Source of the DNA: an uncultured Collinsella sp.
GTDB lineage: Bacteria; Actinomycetota; Coriobacteriia; Coriobacteriales; Coriobacteriaceae
Reading direction: 5' to 3'
DNA: 38,400 nucleotides
Assembly (NCBI GenBank): GCA_900541695.1
Contig: UQKL01000019.1
Coordinates: 1-38,400, forward strand
The notes below the pieces were generated by a model. That model was not told the origin of the DNA, searched no databases, and saw only the letters and a program-made list of their open reading frames with translations. Positions 31,339 to 38,400 of this stretch are shown here, piece after piece (the stretch's first letter is position 1; the number at the start of each line of letters is the position of its first letter). A program made the position numbers and the translations under genes.

Positions 31339-32196
31339 ATGGCACTTGTTACCACCGAAAAGATGCTCAAGGACGCTCAGGCCGGCCATTACGCCGTTGG
31401 CGCGTTCAACGTCGAGAACCTCGAGTTTGTTATGGCCGTTCTGGCCGCTGCCGAGGAGACCAAGTCCCCCGTCATCATGCAGACCACCCCGGGCACCATC
31501 AAGACCGCTGGTCTGGACTACTTCTACGGCATGGTCAAGGCTGCCGCCGAGCGCGCTTCCGTGCCCGTCGCTCTGCACCTCGATCACGGCGATGGCTATG
31601 ACCGCTGCATGCAGGCTTTCCGCACGGGCTACACCTCTGTCATGATCGACGGTTCGCACGAGTCCTTCGAGGACAACATCGCCCTGACCAAGTCCGTCGC
31701 CGACGCTGGCCGCGCCATGGGTGTGCCCGTCGAGGCCGAGCTTGGCAAGGTTGGCGGCAAGGAGGACGACGGTCCCGCGGTTGAGGGCGAGAGCCCCTAC
31801 ACCGATCCGGCCGAGGCCAAGGAGTTCGTCGAGCGCACCGGCTGCACCTCGCTGGCCATTGGCGTTGGCACCAGCCACGGCGTGTACACGAGCGATCCTC
31901 ACATCGAGCAGTCCGTGGTCAAGGCCATCCGCGACGCCGTCGACGTGCCGCTGGTTCTGCACGGCACCTCCGGTGTGCCCGATGAGCAGGTTGCCGAGGC
32001 TGTGAAGAACGGCATCTGCAAGGTCAACTACGCCACTGAGCTGCGTCAGGCCTACACCAAGGGCTTCATGGCCTACATGGCCGAGAACCCCGCCTGCTTC
32101 GATCCCAAGAAGCCGGCCAAGGAGGGCATGCGTGAGATTACCGAGCTGGTTAAGATCCGCATGACCAACCTCAACTCTGTGGGCAAAGCAGAGTAA
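31339..32196 (+). CDS. gatY: Class II ketose-bisphosphate aldolase (tagatose-bisphosphate type)
   Basis: 285 aa from ATG 31339, chosen for GGAGAGGAG at 31321-31329; the frame is open to 31198 but the extra N-terminus is not family-like. Zinc-dependent aldolase: the Zn-ligand and catalytic region VALHLDHGD near residue 80, IDGSHESFEDN, AELGKVGGKEDD, GTSHGVY and LHGTSGVP. The length and motifs fit GatY/KbaY, which cleave tagatose-1,6-bisphosphate to dihydroxyacetone phosphate and glyceraldehyde-3-phosphate; fructose-bisphosphate aldolase is the alternative. As no class I LacD is present, this is the probable last step after LacC. It is regulated separately by the adjacent DeoR protein. Confidence 0.88.
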   Translation: MALVTTEKMLKDAQAGHYAVGAFNVENLEFVMAVLAAAEETKSPVIMQTTPGTIKTAGLDYFYGMVKAAAERASVPVALHLDHGDGYDRCMQAFRTGYTSVMIDGSHESFEDNIALTKSVADAGRAMGVPVEAELGKVGGKEDDGPAVEGESPYTDPAEAKEFVERTGCTSLAIGVGTSHGVYTSDPHIEQSVVKAIRDAVDVPLVLHGTSGVPDEQVAEAVKNGICKVNYATELRQAYTKGFMAYMAENPACFDPKKPAKEGMREITELVKIRMTNLNSVGKAE

Positions 32197-32226
32197 CGGC
32201 AAGGGTACTCTGATCCCACCGGGTCG

Positions 32227-32359
32227 TCCGGAAACGGAAAAGGGCCTATCTCTCAGAACGTCCTCGGACATGTCGGAAGCCCCGCTGCGCGCTACGCGCT
32301 GCGGGGCTTCCTCCGTCCTGCGGAATGTTCTGAGAGATAGGCCCTTTTCCGTTTCCGGA
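32227..32359. repeat. 133-bp near-perfect palindrome downstream of the aldolase gene
   Basis: The outer arms 32227-32259 and 32327-32359 are perfect 33-bp inverse complements (TCCGGAAACGGAAAAGGGCC at the outside). Inside is a second hairpin, GGAAGCCCCGC (32275-32285) with GCGGGGCTTCC (32301-32311), and a GCGCG/CGCGC tip. Bases 32260-32274 and 32312-32326 do not pair well. It may act as a bidirectional terminator, as a T-rich arm leaves the stem, or as a MITE-like element. Confidence 0.8.
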
Positions 32360-32361
32360 AG

Positions 32362-32898
32362 GCCCTGCTCGATCGCCCTTGTGGCGTTGGGGCGGAAATG
32401 GGTGGTGCGCGAGGGGCGCTTTGTTGATGAGGGGTTAGTATGCCCGGGCTTGGTTGGGGAATGACTTGTTTAGGGATGCTTGGAGCTTTTCGAAGGATGC
32501 TCGCAGGTTGAGTTCCTGGTCGGTTGAGCGTTTGGTTTTTGTGGTGGGGGAGTCGAGGAGGCCGTTTCTCTGTGTCGGGGGGAAGGAGAAAAGGTCTGCA
32601 TGTTTTAGGGATGGCTGCCGTGCTACGGCATTGGAAGAATGCATGCTTATGCGGTCTCCTCGATGTCCACCAAAAGGTTGCGCATGGGGTGTGCTGCTAG
32701 GTCCCGTGCGCTGGCAGTATTATGCCGCGGCTGCTGCAAAGAAGCGCTAAAGAAAGGCTTAACCTGGTTTGGTTTTACGATGAAACTGTAGGTCAGAAGT
32801 ATCGAGTAACACTCTTGAAAGGTTTTGAGCTTAAGGGCTTTCTAAGGTTTGTGGTGCGGATGTGGCTCGCCTGTGCGGGGCGTGTGGATGGCTCGTTC
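32362..32898. other. Gene-poor stretch, possibly degraded coding DNA
   Basis: No gene can be supported. On the minus strand 32644-32435 is open and ends in a plausible helix (ASFEKLQASLNKSFPNQARA), and just upstream another frame opens MRNLLVDIEETA then stops. These could be pieces of one frameshifted gene, but I recognise no family. A small hairpin GGCA-N6-TGCC lies near 32713. Confidence 0.3.
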
Positions 32899-33888
32899 CT
32901 AGCGCTGCGGCTCTGCGGCGCGCACCTGCTCGATGACTTTTTCCATCGTGGCGTCGATGCGGTCTTTTTTGAGCTCGCATTCCCAGATGGTTATGGGTGT
33001 CCAGCCCATTTGGGTAAGCGCGGAGATGGCGGCTCGGTCGCGCTCGACGTTGCGACGGAACTTTGCCTCCCAAAATTCAACATTGCGCTTGGGCTGGCTC
33101 GGGTTGCACTTGGGGCAGCGATGCCAAAAGCAGCCGTTGACGAAGATGGCGATCTTGCGCCCGGGAAAGGCGATGTCGGGCTTTCCGGGCACCTTCCATT
33201 CCAGACGGTATCCCGTGAGGCCCGCGGCGCGCAGGCGCTGGCGAACGAGCAGCTCGGGCTTGGTGTTCGCACGCTTATTGCCCTTCATGGACTTTTTGAT
33301 GGCGGCGCGACGGCGGACCAGTTCGCGCTCGTCAGCGGAGAGGTCCGAGGTATCGATGCCGTCGAGCAGACCTGGTTTGGGGCGCTTTTTGCTACGGCGC
33401 TTAGGTGTGCGCTTGGGCTTGGTGGCGGGCTCGTCGGTCGCGGTGGCCTCGGCGTCGTTGGCGGCGCCGTTGGCCTCAAGCCGATCTTCCTTTAACTCAA
33501 TCAGAGCATCAATGAGCCCCTTGTCGGCGGGCATCCATTTCACCGTGGCAAGCGAGGTGCGTGGAATCCAGCGGATATCGAGCTGGCGGTCGTGCTTCTG
33601 AGGCTCAGCGGATTCATCGGCGAGCGAGCAGTAGTAACACTCCATCGAGAGATGAAAATCGGGGTAGTCATACTCAACGGTATAGAAATCGCGCAGGTTG
33701 GTGACTTTTACCTGCAGCTCTTCCATGAGCTCGCGGCGTACGGCGTCTTCGGGCGACTCGCCGCGCATGAGCTTGCCACCTGGGAACTCCCAAAGTCCCT
33801 GCATGTCGCCATAGCCGCGCTGTACGGCCAGTAGCTCGTCGGATCCTTCCTTGCGAATGATCCCAGCGGCAACATGAACAGTCTTCAA
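32899..33888 (-). CDS. Nudix hydrolase fused to a Vsr-type endonuclease
   Basis: 329 aa from TTG 33888, with AGAGAGGA six bases upstream; the frame is open further upstream without homology. Residues about 1-135 are a MutT-type Nudix domain: GLWEFPGGKLMRGESPEDAV then RRELMEELQV, the full G-x5-E-x7-RE-x2-EE box. Residues about 135-205 are a Lys/Arg/Pro-rich linker (TKPKRTPKRRSKKRPKP). Residues about 210-320 are a very-short-patch-repair (Vsr) endonuclease: NTKPELLVRQRLRAAGL, PGKPDIAFPGRKIAIFVNGC, FWHRCP, NVEFWEAKFRRNVERDR. The Vsr Asp and His catalytic region is intact. The two activities, cleaning oxidised or damaged nucleotides and nicking T:G mismatches, both serve mutation avoidance. No cytosine methyltransferase is nearby. 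No stop or frameshift separates the domains. Confidence 0.85.
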   Translation of the reverse strand: MKTVHVAAGIIRKEGSDELLAVQRGYGDMQGLWEFPGGKLMRGESPEDAVRRELMEELQVKVTNLRDFYTVEYDYPDFHLSMECYYCSLADESAEPQKHDRQLDIRWIPRTSLATVKWMPADKGLIDALIELKEDRLEANGAANDAEATATDEPATKPKRTPKRRSKKRPKPGLLDGIDTSDLSADERELVRRRAAIKKSMKGNKRANTKPELLVRQRLRAAGLTGYRLEWKVPGKPDIAFPGRKIAIFVNGCFWHRCPKCNPSQPKRNVEFWEAKFRRNVERDRAAISALTQMGWTPITIWECELKKDRIDATMEKVIEQVRAAEPQR

Positions 33889-34036
33889 CAGGAGTCCTCT
33901 CTCAACATCAACACGTGACAGGCTAGCTACCCGCACCTTACACAACGGTAAGGCAAGCGTAAGCCATATCGATGGTAGCCGACTCGGCTTCTTGCGACTA
34001 TAGATGCCGTAGACTAATCGCAAGAAAGGACTCGGT

Positions 34037-34822
34037 ATGCAAACCACGCACATGGCGACCCCGGTATTGGAGGTCGCGCATCTCGAAAAGGTATATGGAG
34101 CGCTGGGCAACGTGACCCGTGCGCTCAACGATGTCAGCTTTACCATCAACCGCGGTGAATTCGTTGGCATCATGGGCGCTTCGGGCTCGGGCAAGTCGAC
34201 GTTGCTCAACTGCGTGTCGACCATCGATAGCGCCACGAGCGGCACCATCCGCATCAACGGCCAGGACGTAACACGCATGAAGCAGGCTAAGCTTTCGCAG
34301 TTCCGCCGCGAGGAGCTCGGCTTTATCTTCCAGGACTCCAACCTGCTCGACACGCTCACGGCACGCGAGAACATCGCCCTGCCGCTCACCATCGCCCGCA
34401 CAAACTCGGCAGAGATCTCGACCCGCGTGCAGGATGTAGCAGCGCGCCTGTCCATCAGTCAGGTGCTCGACAAGTATCCCTACCAGATGTCCGGCGGTCA
34501 GCAGCAGCGCGTCGCCGCGGCTCGTGCGCTTGTCACCGACCCTACCATGATCATGGCCGACGAGCCCACCGGTGCCCTCGATTCCAAGAGCGCTCGCCTG
34601 CTGCTCGAGAGCCTGGAGGCCCTCAATCGCCGCCTGCGCGCCACCGTGCTCATGGTCACGCATGACAGCTTTGCTGCCAGCTACACGAGCCGCGTGCTGT
34701 TTATCCGCGACGGCAAGATCTTCACCGAGCTGCGCCGTGGCGACACCGACCGCCGAGAGTTCTTCGACCGCATTATGGAGGTCGTTGCCATGATGGGCGG
34801 TGAGGGCTCCGATGCTCTGTAA
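34037..34822 (+). CDS. ABC transporter ATPase, BceA/MacB-like
   Basis: 261 aa; AAAGGA precedes ATG 34037. Walker A GASGSGKSTLLNC, Q-loop GFIFQDSNLLD, signature MSGGQQQRVAAARAL, Walker B MIMADEPTGALD and switch His in VTHD are intact. LNDVSFTINRGEFVGIMG and the TGALD box place it in the group of ATPases that power FtsX-like permeases (bacitracin/antimicrobial-peptide type). It overlaps the downstream permease gene by 11 nt and works with it. Confidence 0.92.
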   Translation: MQTTHMATPVLEVAHLEKVYGALGNVTRALNDVSFTINRGEFVGIMGASGSGKSTLLNCVSTIDSATSGTIRINGQDVTRMKQAKLSQFRREELGFIFQDSNLLDTLTARENIALPLTIARTNSAEISTRVQDVAARLSISQVLDKYPYQMSGGQQQRVAAARALVTDPTMIMADEPTGALDSKSARLLLESLEALNRRLRATVLMVTHDSFAASYTSRVLFIRDGKIFTELRRGDTDRREFFDRIMEVVAMMGGEGSDAL

Positions 34823-37049
34823 ACTCGCTTGGGGTAACGTCCGCCGCGCCGGCCGCGACTACCTCGTCTACCTTTTGACGCTCACCCTGGGCGTCACGGT
34901 CTTCTATGCCTTCAACACCATCTCGATGCAGGTCGACATCGCCGGCATCGATGAAGAGGGCTTGGCGCAGGTAATGGGCAGCATGCTCGGCGACCTGACG
35001 TACTTTTTGGCCGGTGTCATGGCCTTTTTGATGGTGTACGCCAATAACTTCATCATGAAACGCCGCAAGAAGGAGTTTGGCCTGTACCAGGTGCTCGGCA
35101 TGGGGCGCGGGCGCGTCGCCACGATCATGGCGCTCGAGACGGTGATCGTCTCGGTCGTGGCCTTTGTCGCCGGCATTGTGCTGGGTGTGGGACTCTCCCA
35201 GCTCATGACGTTCTTTACGGCCTCGCTTTTTAAGACACAGATCGCCAATTTCCACTTCTTTTTCTCGGTGCATGCGTTCAATCTGACCCTTGCCTGCATG
35301 CTCGTAATGTTTGTGCTCACGCTACTGCTGAACCTTCGCGCCGTGCGTCGTACCAAACTCATCGAGCTTATGGGTGCCGAGCGTCGCAACGAGAGCATCA
35401 AGACGCGCAACCCCTGGATCGCGATTGCCATCTTTGCCGTGGGCGTGGTGCTTGTGGGCGTGGCCTATTACCGTCTGCTACGTGATGGGTTCCCGCTAAC
35501 CGCGACGGACAGCAAGCTGCAAGAGGCCATGAACCAGTTTGGTATTACGACCGCTATGGTTACCGTGGGCACCTTTGCCCTGTTCTGGGGACTCTCGGGC
35601 ATGCTCATCAAGCTGCTGCAGAGCCTGCGCGGCGTGTATTGGCGCGGCCTCAACATGTTTACCGTGCGCCAGCTTGCGGCCAAGGTCAACACGGTGTGCT
35701 TTTCGATGGGCGTCATCGCGATGCTCCTGTTTTTGGCCATCACCTCGGTGACGTGCGGTATGTCGATTGCCAACGTGATGAACGAAAACCTGGAGCGCTA
35801 TAATCCGGCCGACATGTCTCAGACGTATGTCTATTACACGCCCGATACGCTCGACTTCTACAAAGAGTCTTTCAATCCGTCTGAGGCCGATCGAATGGTG
35901 CTGGCCGATAGTACGGTCGATTTGTACTCCGCATGGCACGGCGATCGTATCGATCACGATAACGTTGCAGACGGTATTAAGGGCAAGTCGGCGGACAACA
36001 ACGACGAGACCGGCAAGAAGGTCAATATTGCCGATGTTGCCGGTGAGCATGTGCAGATCGATTCGTATCAGAGTTACCCGCTTGGCGGCTCGGATCCTTC
36101 GGTGACTCCAAGTGAGATGTGCAAGACCATGGGCGAAAAGCTTCCCAAGGCGTTCGGGGGTAGCAATGCCGATGCGATGGGTCTGTTTGTGACGCCGGCG
36201 AGCCAGTACAACAAACTGCGTCAGATGATGGGCGAGGAGCCGGTGCACATCGGTCACGACCAGTATCTGCTCACGTGTGATATGGGCGGCGAGCTGGTCG
36301 ACCTGTACACCAAGTATATGGCTGGCGGCCATGCCCTTACCTTGGGCGGGCATACGCTCAAGCCCGCAACCGATAAGTCGGACGAAGATACGGCGGCCAT
36401 CGCCAACTCGGCGATGGGCAGTAATCCGGGTACCGTCGTCGTTGCCGACGAGCTGTTGTCCCAACTTAATCTGCAGCCGTATTCCAGTAGCCTGCTCGTT
36501 AACTACAAACAGGGGATGGATACGACCGAGGCAGACGAGAGCATTAAATACACTGTGCTCGACAATCTGCTCGTTGACGGCAAGGAGCCGGGGTCGTGGG
36601 GAACCTTCATCACACGCTCCGAGATGTACACGCAAGCAGCGCAAATGAACGGTCTTATTAGCTACCTAGCCATCTACATCGGCTTTGTATTGGTCGTTGC
36701 ATGCGCGGCGATTCTGTCGATCCAGCAACTCTCCAACGTGGCCGACGGCAGCCGCAGCTATCGTGTGCTGGCACAGATCGGCTGCGACGACCGCCAGATT
36801 CGCCATTCGGTGATGGCGCAGCAAGCGGTATTCTTCCTGTTCCCGCTGGCAGTGGGCCTGGCACACTCCTTTGTGGCACTTAAGGTGATCATCGAGCTGG
36901 TGAGCATTTTCGGAAATATGAGCATCGGCGGCACCGTGGGCCTCACCTGTGCAATCTTCCTGGCAGCATACGGTGGCTACTTCCTGGTGACCTATCTCAT
37001 GAGCACCGGCATGGTGCGAGCCGCCATCGCCACCCGCTACAGCGAGTAG
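34812..37049 (+). CDS. FtsX-like ABC permease, BceB-like, large extracellular domain
   Basis: 745 aa from ATG 34812 (GTGAGGG five bases upstream), inside the end of the ATPase gene, so the two are coupled. The architecture is BceB-like: an N-terminal helix (YLVYLLTLTLGVTVFYAFNT), more helices to about residue 320, a large hydrophilic extracellular domain of about 290 residues (320-610), then three helices including GLISYLAIYIGFVLVVACAA and a last pair near 690 and 730. An FtsX-type loop YRVLAQIGCDDRQIRHSV follows the second-last group. Such pairs sense or detoxify cell-wall-active peptides, often with a BceRS two-component system; none is in the window. The substrate is unknown. Confidence 0.9.
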   Translation: MLCKLAWGNVRRAGRDYLVYLLTLTLGVTVFYAFNTISMQVDIAGIDEEGLAQVMGSMLGDLTYFLAGVMAFLMVYANNFIMKRRKKEFGLYQVLGMGRGRVATIMALETVIVSVVAFVAGIVLGVGLSQLMTFFTASLFKTQIANFHFFFSVHAFNLTLACMLVMFVLTLLLNLRAVRRTKLIELMGAERRNESIKTRNPWIAIAIFAVGVVLVGVAYYRLLRDGFPLTATDSKLQEAMNQFGITTAMVTVGTFALFWGLSGMLIKLLQSLRGVYWRGLNMFTVRQLAAKVNTVCFSMGVIAMLLFLAITSVTCGMSIANVMNENLERYNPADMSQTYVYYTPDTLDFYKESFNPSEADRMVLADSTVDLYSAWHGDRIDHDNVADGIKGKSADNNDETGKKVNIADVAGEHVQIDSYQSYPLGGSDPSVTPSEMCKTMGEKLPKAFGGSNADAMGLFVTPASQYNKLRQMMGEEPVHIGHDQYLLTCDMGGELVDLYTKYMAGGHALTLGGHTLKPATDKSDEDTAAIANSAMGSNPGTVVVADELLSQLNLQPYSSSLLVNYKQGMDTTEADESIKYTVLDNLLVDGKEPGSWGTFITRSEMYTQAAQMNGLISYLAIYIGFVLVVACAAILSIQQLSNVADGSRSYRVLAQIGCDDRQIRHSVMAQQAVFFLFPLAVGLAHSFVALKVIIELVSIFGNMSIGGTVGLTCAIFLAAYGGYFLVTYLMSTGMVRAAIATRYSE

Positions 37050-37085
37050 CAAGCGGGCAAAACCGTCGCAAAACAAACGCGAACA

Positions 37086-37127
37086 GCCGCCGCGAACGGG
37101 GTCCGGACCCTTTTCGCGGCGGTTTTT
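37086..37127 (+). terminator. Intrinsic terminator of the BceAB-type operon
   Basis: GCCGCCGCGAA (37086-37096) pairs with TTCGCGGCGG (37113-37122), followed by TTTTTG. The loop holds the small palindrome GGGTCCGGACCC. Confidence 0.88.
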
Positions 37128-37150
37128 GCCTTTCTGGTGCGCCTTAGATG

Positions 37151-37271
37151 CAAGTGAGTAGTCTTTTTTGGACTTGTCGAGCACACCGCGCCAAACGCTC
37201 AATAAAACCGCAGGTCAGCGCTGTGGCGATTCGGGGTGTGCTCGGCCTCCTGCAAAAAGTCTACTCACTTG
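37151..37271. repeat. 121-bp inverted-repeat element sharing a core with the 154-bp elements
   Basis: The ends CAAGTGAGTAGTCTTTTTTG and the inverse complement of the right end (CAAGTGAGTAGACTTTTTGC) match; GAGCACACC recurs in both arms about 35 nt inside. The centre contains AATAAAACCGCAGGT, identical to the core of the 154-bp element at 7483, although the ends are unrelated. It has no reading frame. Confidence 0.7.
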
Positions 37272-37288
37272 GTTTTGGCTGCTAGAAG

Positions 37289-37323
37289 ACCGCCGTGAGG
37301 GAAGGCAACTTCCTCGCGGCGGT
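37289..37323. terminator. Imperfect hairpin between the repeat and the acetyltransferase gene
   Basis: ACCGCCGTGAGGGAAG pairs with CTTCCTCGCGGCGGT apart from one mismatch and one bulge. It may terminate transcription arriving from either side, but no good T tract is present. From 37324 to 37440 I see only a TGTCCCTTTTTGGCG-type direct repeat. Confidence 0.4.
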
Positions 37324-37440
37324 TGGCGTTTGCCCAGATAAAACCTGCCAAAATAAACCTGTCCCTTTTTGGCGTGTCCCTTTTGGCGTGGCTGATTGCT
37401 TTGGGCTGTCTTGGAGAAAGCCCGTGAGGCGGCACACAGG

Positions 37441-38091
37441 CTAATCCTGCGTGTCGCCTCCGTACATGTAGACGATAAAGCCGTCGCCGGTGTCTTGGCT
37501 GTGATCCTCCAGGATGCGTTTCATGTTGAGGCGCTCGTAGAACTGCCAGTCAGAGTTGCAGTCGCTCATCAGGAAGAACTTGGTGCACCCGGCTTTGGCG
37601 AGTTCGGCGCGCGCAAGGTCGATGAGCTCGCGGCCGAGTCCCTTGCCCTGCCACTCGGGCACAATGATGATCAGGTTGAGCTGGCCCTGGGCATACTCGT
37701 TGCCCGTGGCGGCAAAGCGATCGGCCGTGGCCTTTTCGCGACTGTCGCCAAAGAGCGAGCCCTCGAGTTTGGCATCGGCGGTCTTTGCCATCTCGGTTGC
37801 CTGGGCGAATAGCTCGTCGCAGCAAGGCTTCCACGTCGGGTTTTTGCGTGGTTTGCCGTCTTCAAAGGTGCCGATGCAGCAGGCGGCGATGATGCGGCCT
37901 TCAGCTTCGGCAACGAGCGCGATAGGGGAGCGCTGCAGCTGCATGGCAATGTTAAATCGCGCGCAGAAATCGGCAGCTTCGACGTCGCCGCGGTTGCGTA
38001 GCGTGTTGCACCACAGCCGGTTGTAGATGGCGGCGATACCATCCAGGTCGTCGAGCGTGGCGGCGCGCAGGGTTACGTTGTCAAGGCTCAT
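37441..38091 (-). CDS. GNAT-family N-acetyltransferase
   Basis: 216 aa from ATG 38091, chosen for GAAGGAG five bases upstream. The N-terminus VTLRAATLDDLDGIAAIYNR is a GNAT opening, and the acetyl-CoA binding motif is IIVPEWQGKGLGRELIDLAR near residue 150 (Q/R-x-x-G-x-G/A type). FLMSDCNSDWQFYERLNMKR near 180 is the usual C-terminal strand and helix, where the product leaves. An insert of about 40 residues between strands (ELFAQATEMAKTADAKLEGS) is longer than in many small GNATs. The substrate cannot be told. It stands alone on the minus strand. Confidence 0.85.
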   Translation of the reverse strand: MSLDNVTLRAATLDDLDGIAAIYNRLWCNTLRNRGDVEAADFCARFNIAMQLQRSPIALVAEAEGRIIAACCIGTFEDGKPRKNPTWKPCCDELFAQATEMAKTADAKLEGSLFGDSREKATADRFAATGNEYAQGQLNLIIIVPEWQGKGLGRELIDLARAELAKAGCTKFFLMSDCNSDWQFYERLNMKRILEDHSQDTGDGFIVYMYGGDTQD

Positions 38092-38199
38092 GGAGGCTCC
38101 TTCCAAGTTGGGTCAGGCCATCTATGAGTGTGGCATGGCCGCAGGGCCGCCGCATCAACCATTCGGTAGACGACCCCCGATTCCACGGGGGCGGAGAGA

Positions 38200-38255
38200 T
38201 AGTCGTTGGGGACGTTCTTAAACGACTAGTCAAACAAGAACGTCCCCAACGACTA
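38200..38255. repeat. 56-bp palindromic repeat, copy 2
   Basis: TAGTCGTTGGGGACGTTCTT (38200-38219) and its perfect inverse complement (38236-38255), 16-nt spacer. It matches the element at 24503-24558 with A/G changes mirrored in both arms. A partial third copy in inverse orientation (AAGTACGTCCCCAATGAGTG) follows at 38263-38282. Confidence 0.75.
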
Positions 38256-38358
38256 CTCATTTAAGTACGTCCCCAATGAGTGCTCCCAATGAGTGTGCAG
38301 CCAAGGTGATGCCGTTGTTTTGGCAACGACAGACACTATGACCCAATCCGAGGGCACT

Positions 38359-38400
38359 AAAAAGATAGGAGCCCCCGCTCGTGACCGCGGGTCGGGGCTG
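38359..38400 (-). terminator. Probable terminator of a gene beyond the right edge
   Basis: AGCCCC (38370-38375) and the following CCGC pair with GCGGG and GGGGCT (38394-38399) as an imperfect stem; on the minus strand it is followed by TCCTATCTTTTT. It would end a minus-strand gene lying to the right of the window. Confidence 0.5.

Overview
The window looks like a chromosomal segment of a high-GC, gut-associated Coriobacteriia (Actinomycetota), most likely Collinsella or a close relative. The grounds are the GC-rich coding style, GTG and TTG starts, the style of the intergenic repeats, and a lactose/galactose gene set built from PTS and tagatose-6-phosphate genes. Genus is inferred from family resemblance, not from a search.

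Left part, about 1-6700, is an accessory island that ends next to a tRNA-Thr(CGT) gene. It holds insertion-sequence debris (an ISL3-type transposase start, an IS21-type istA start, perhaps istB), a small RiPP-like peptide cluster of visibly lower GC (PqqD-GNAT fusion, radical SAM enzyme, Cys-free 67-aa precursor candidate, small membrane protein, ABC exporter), a ribbon-helix-helix gene, and an EcsC-family gene interrupted by a single in-frame TAA. The peptide cluster is the best candidate for an undescribed system.

Middle part, about 6900-32200, is a sugar region. An orphan mannose-type PTS IIB (catalytic His replaced by Tyr) is followed by galM and a divergent DeoR regulator (lacR-like). 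Then come two parallel modules, each a lactose PTS EIICB (lacE) plus 6-phospho-beta-galactosidase (lacG) operon transcribed away from its own LacI-type regulator. A single EIIA (lacF) follows, then an unknown membrane protein, lacA, lacB and lacC, and on the other strand galK-galT with a third divergent LacI-type regulator. An FprA-type flavodiiron protein, a second DeoR regulator and a class II aldolase (GatY/KbaY type, standing in for LacD) close the region. Together they support import and phosphorylation of lactose-type sugars, cleavage to galactose-6-phosphate, the tagatose-6-phosphate route to triose phosphates, and a partial Leloir route (galM, galK, galT; no galE here). Each regulator has its own recognisable inverted-repeat sites; the lacR-like site recurs before lacR, lacF and lacA.

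Right part, about 32200-38400, has a very long palindrome, a gene-poor stretch, a Nudix-Vsr fusion protein, a BceAB-type ABC transporter and a GNAT acetyltransferase.

The intergenic spaces are rich in repeats: six copies of a palindromic element between convergent genes, two 154-bp inverted-repeat elements that share a core with a 121-bp element, an identical 31-nt sequence at two stop codons, two 56-bp palindromes, and a pair of hairpins whose stems differ by compensating changes.
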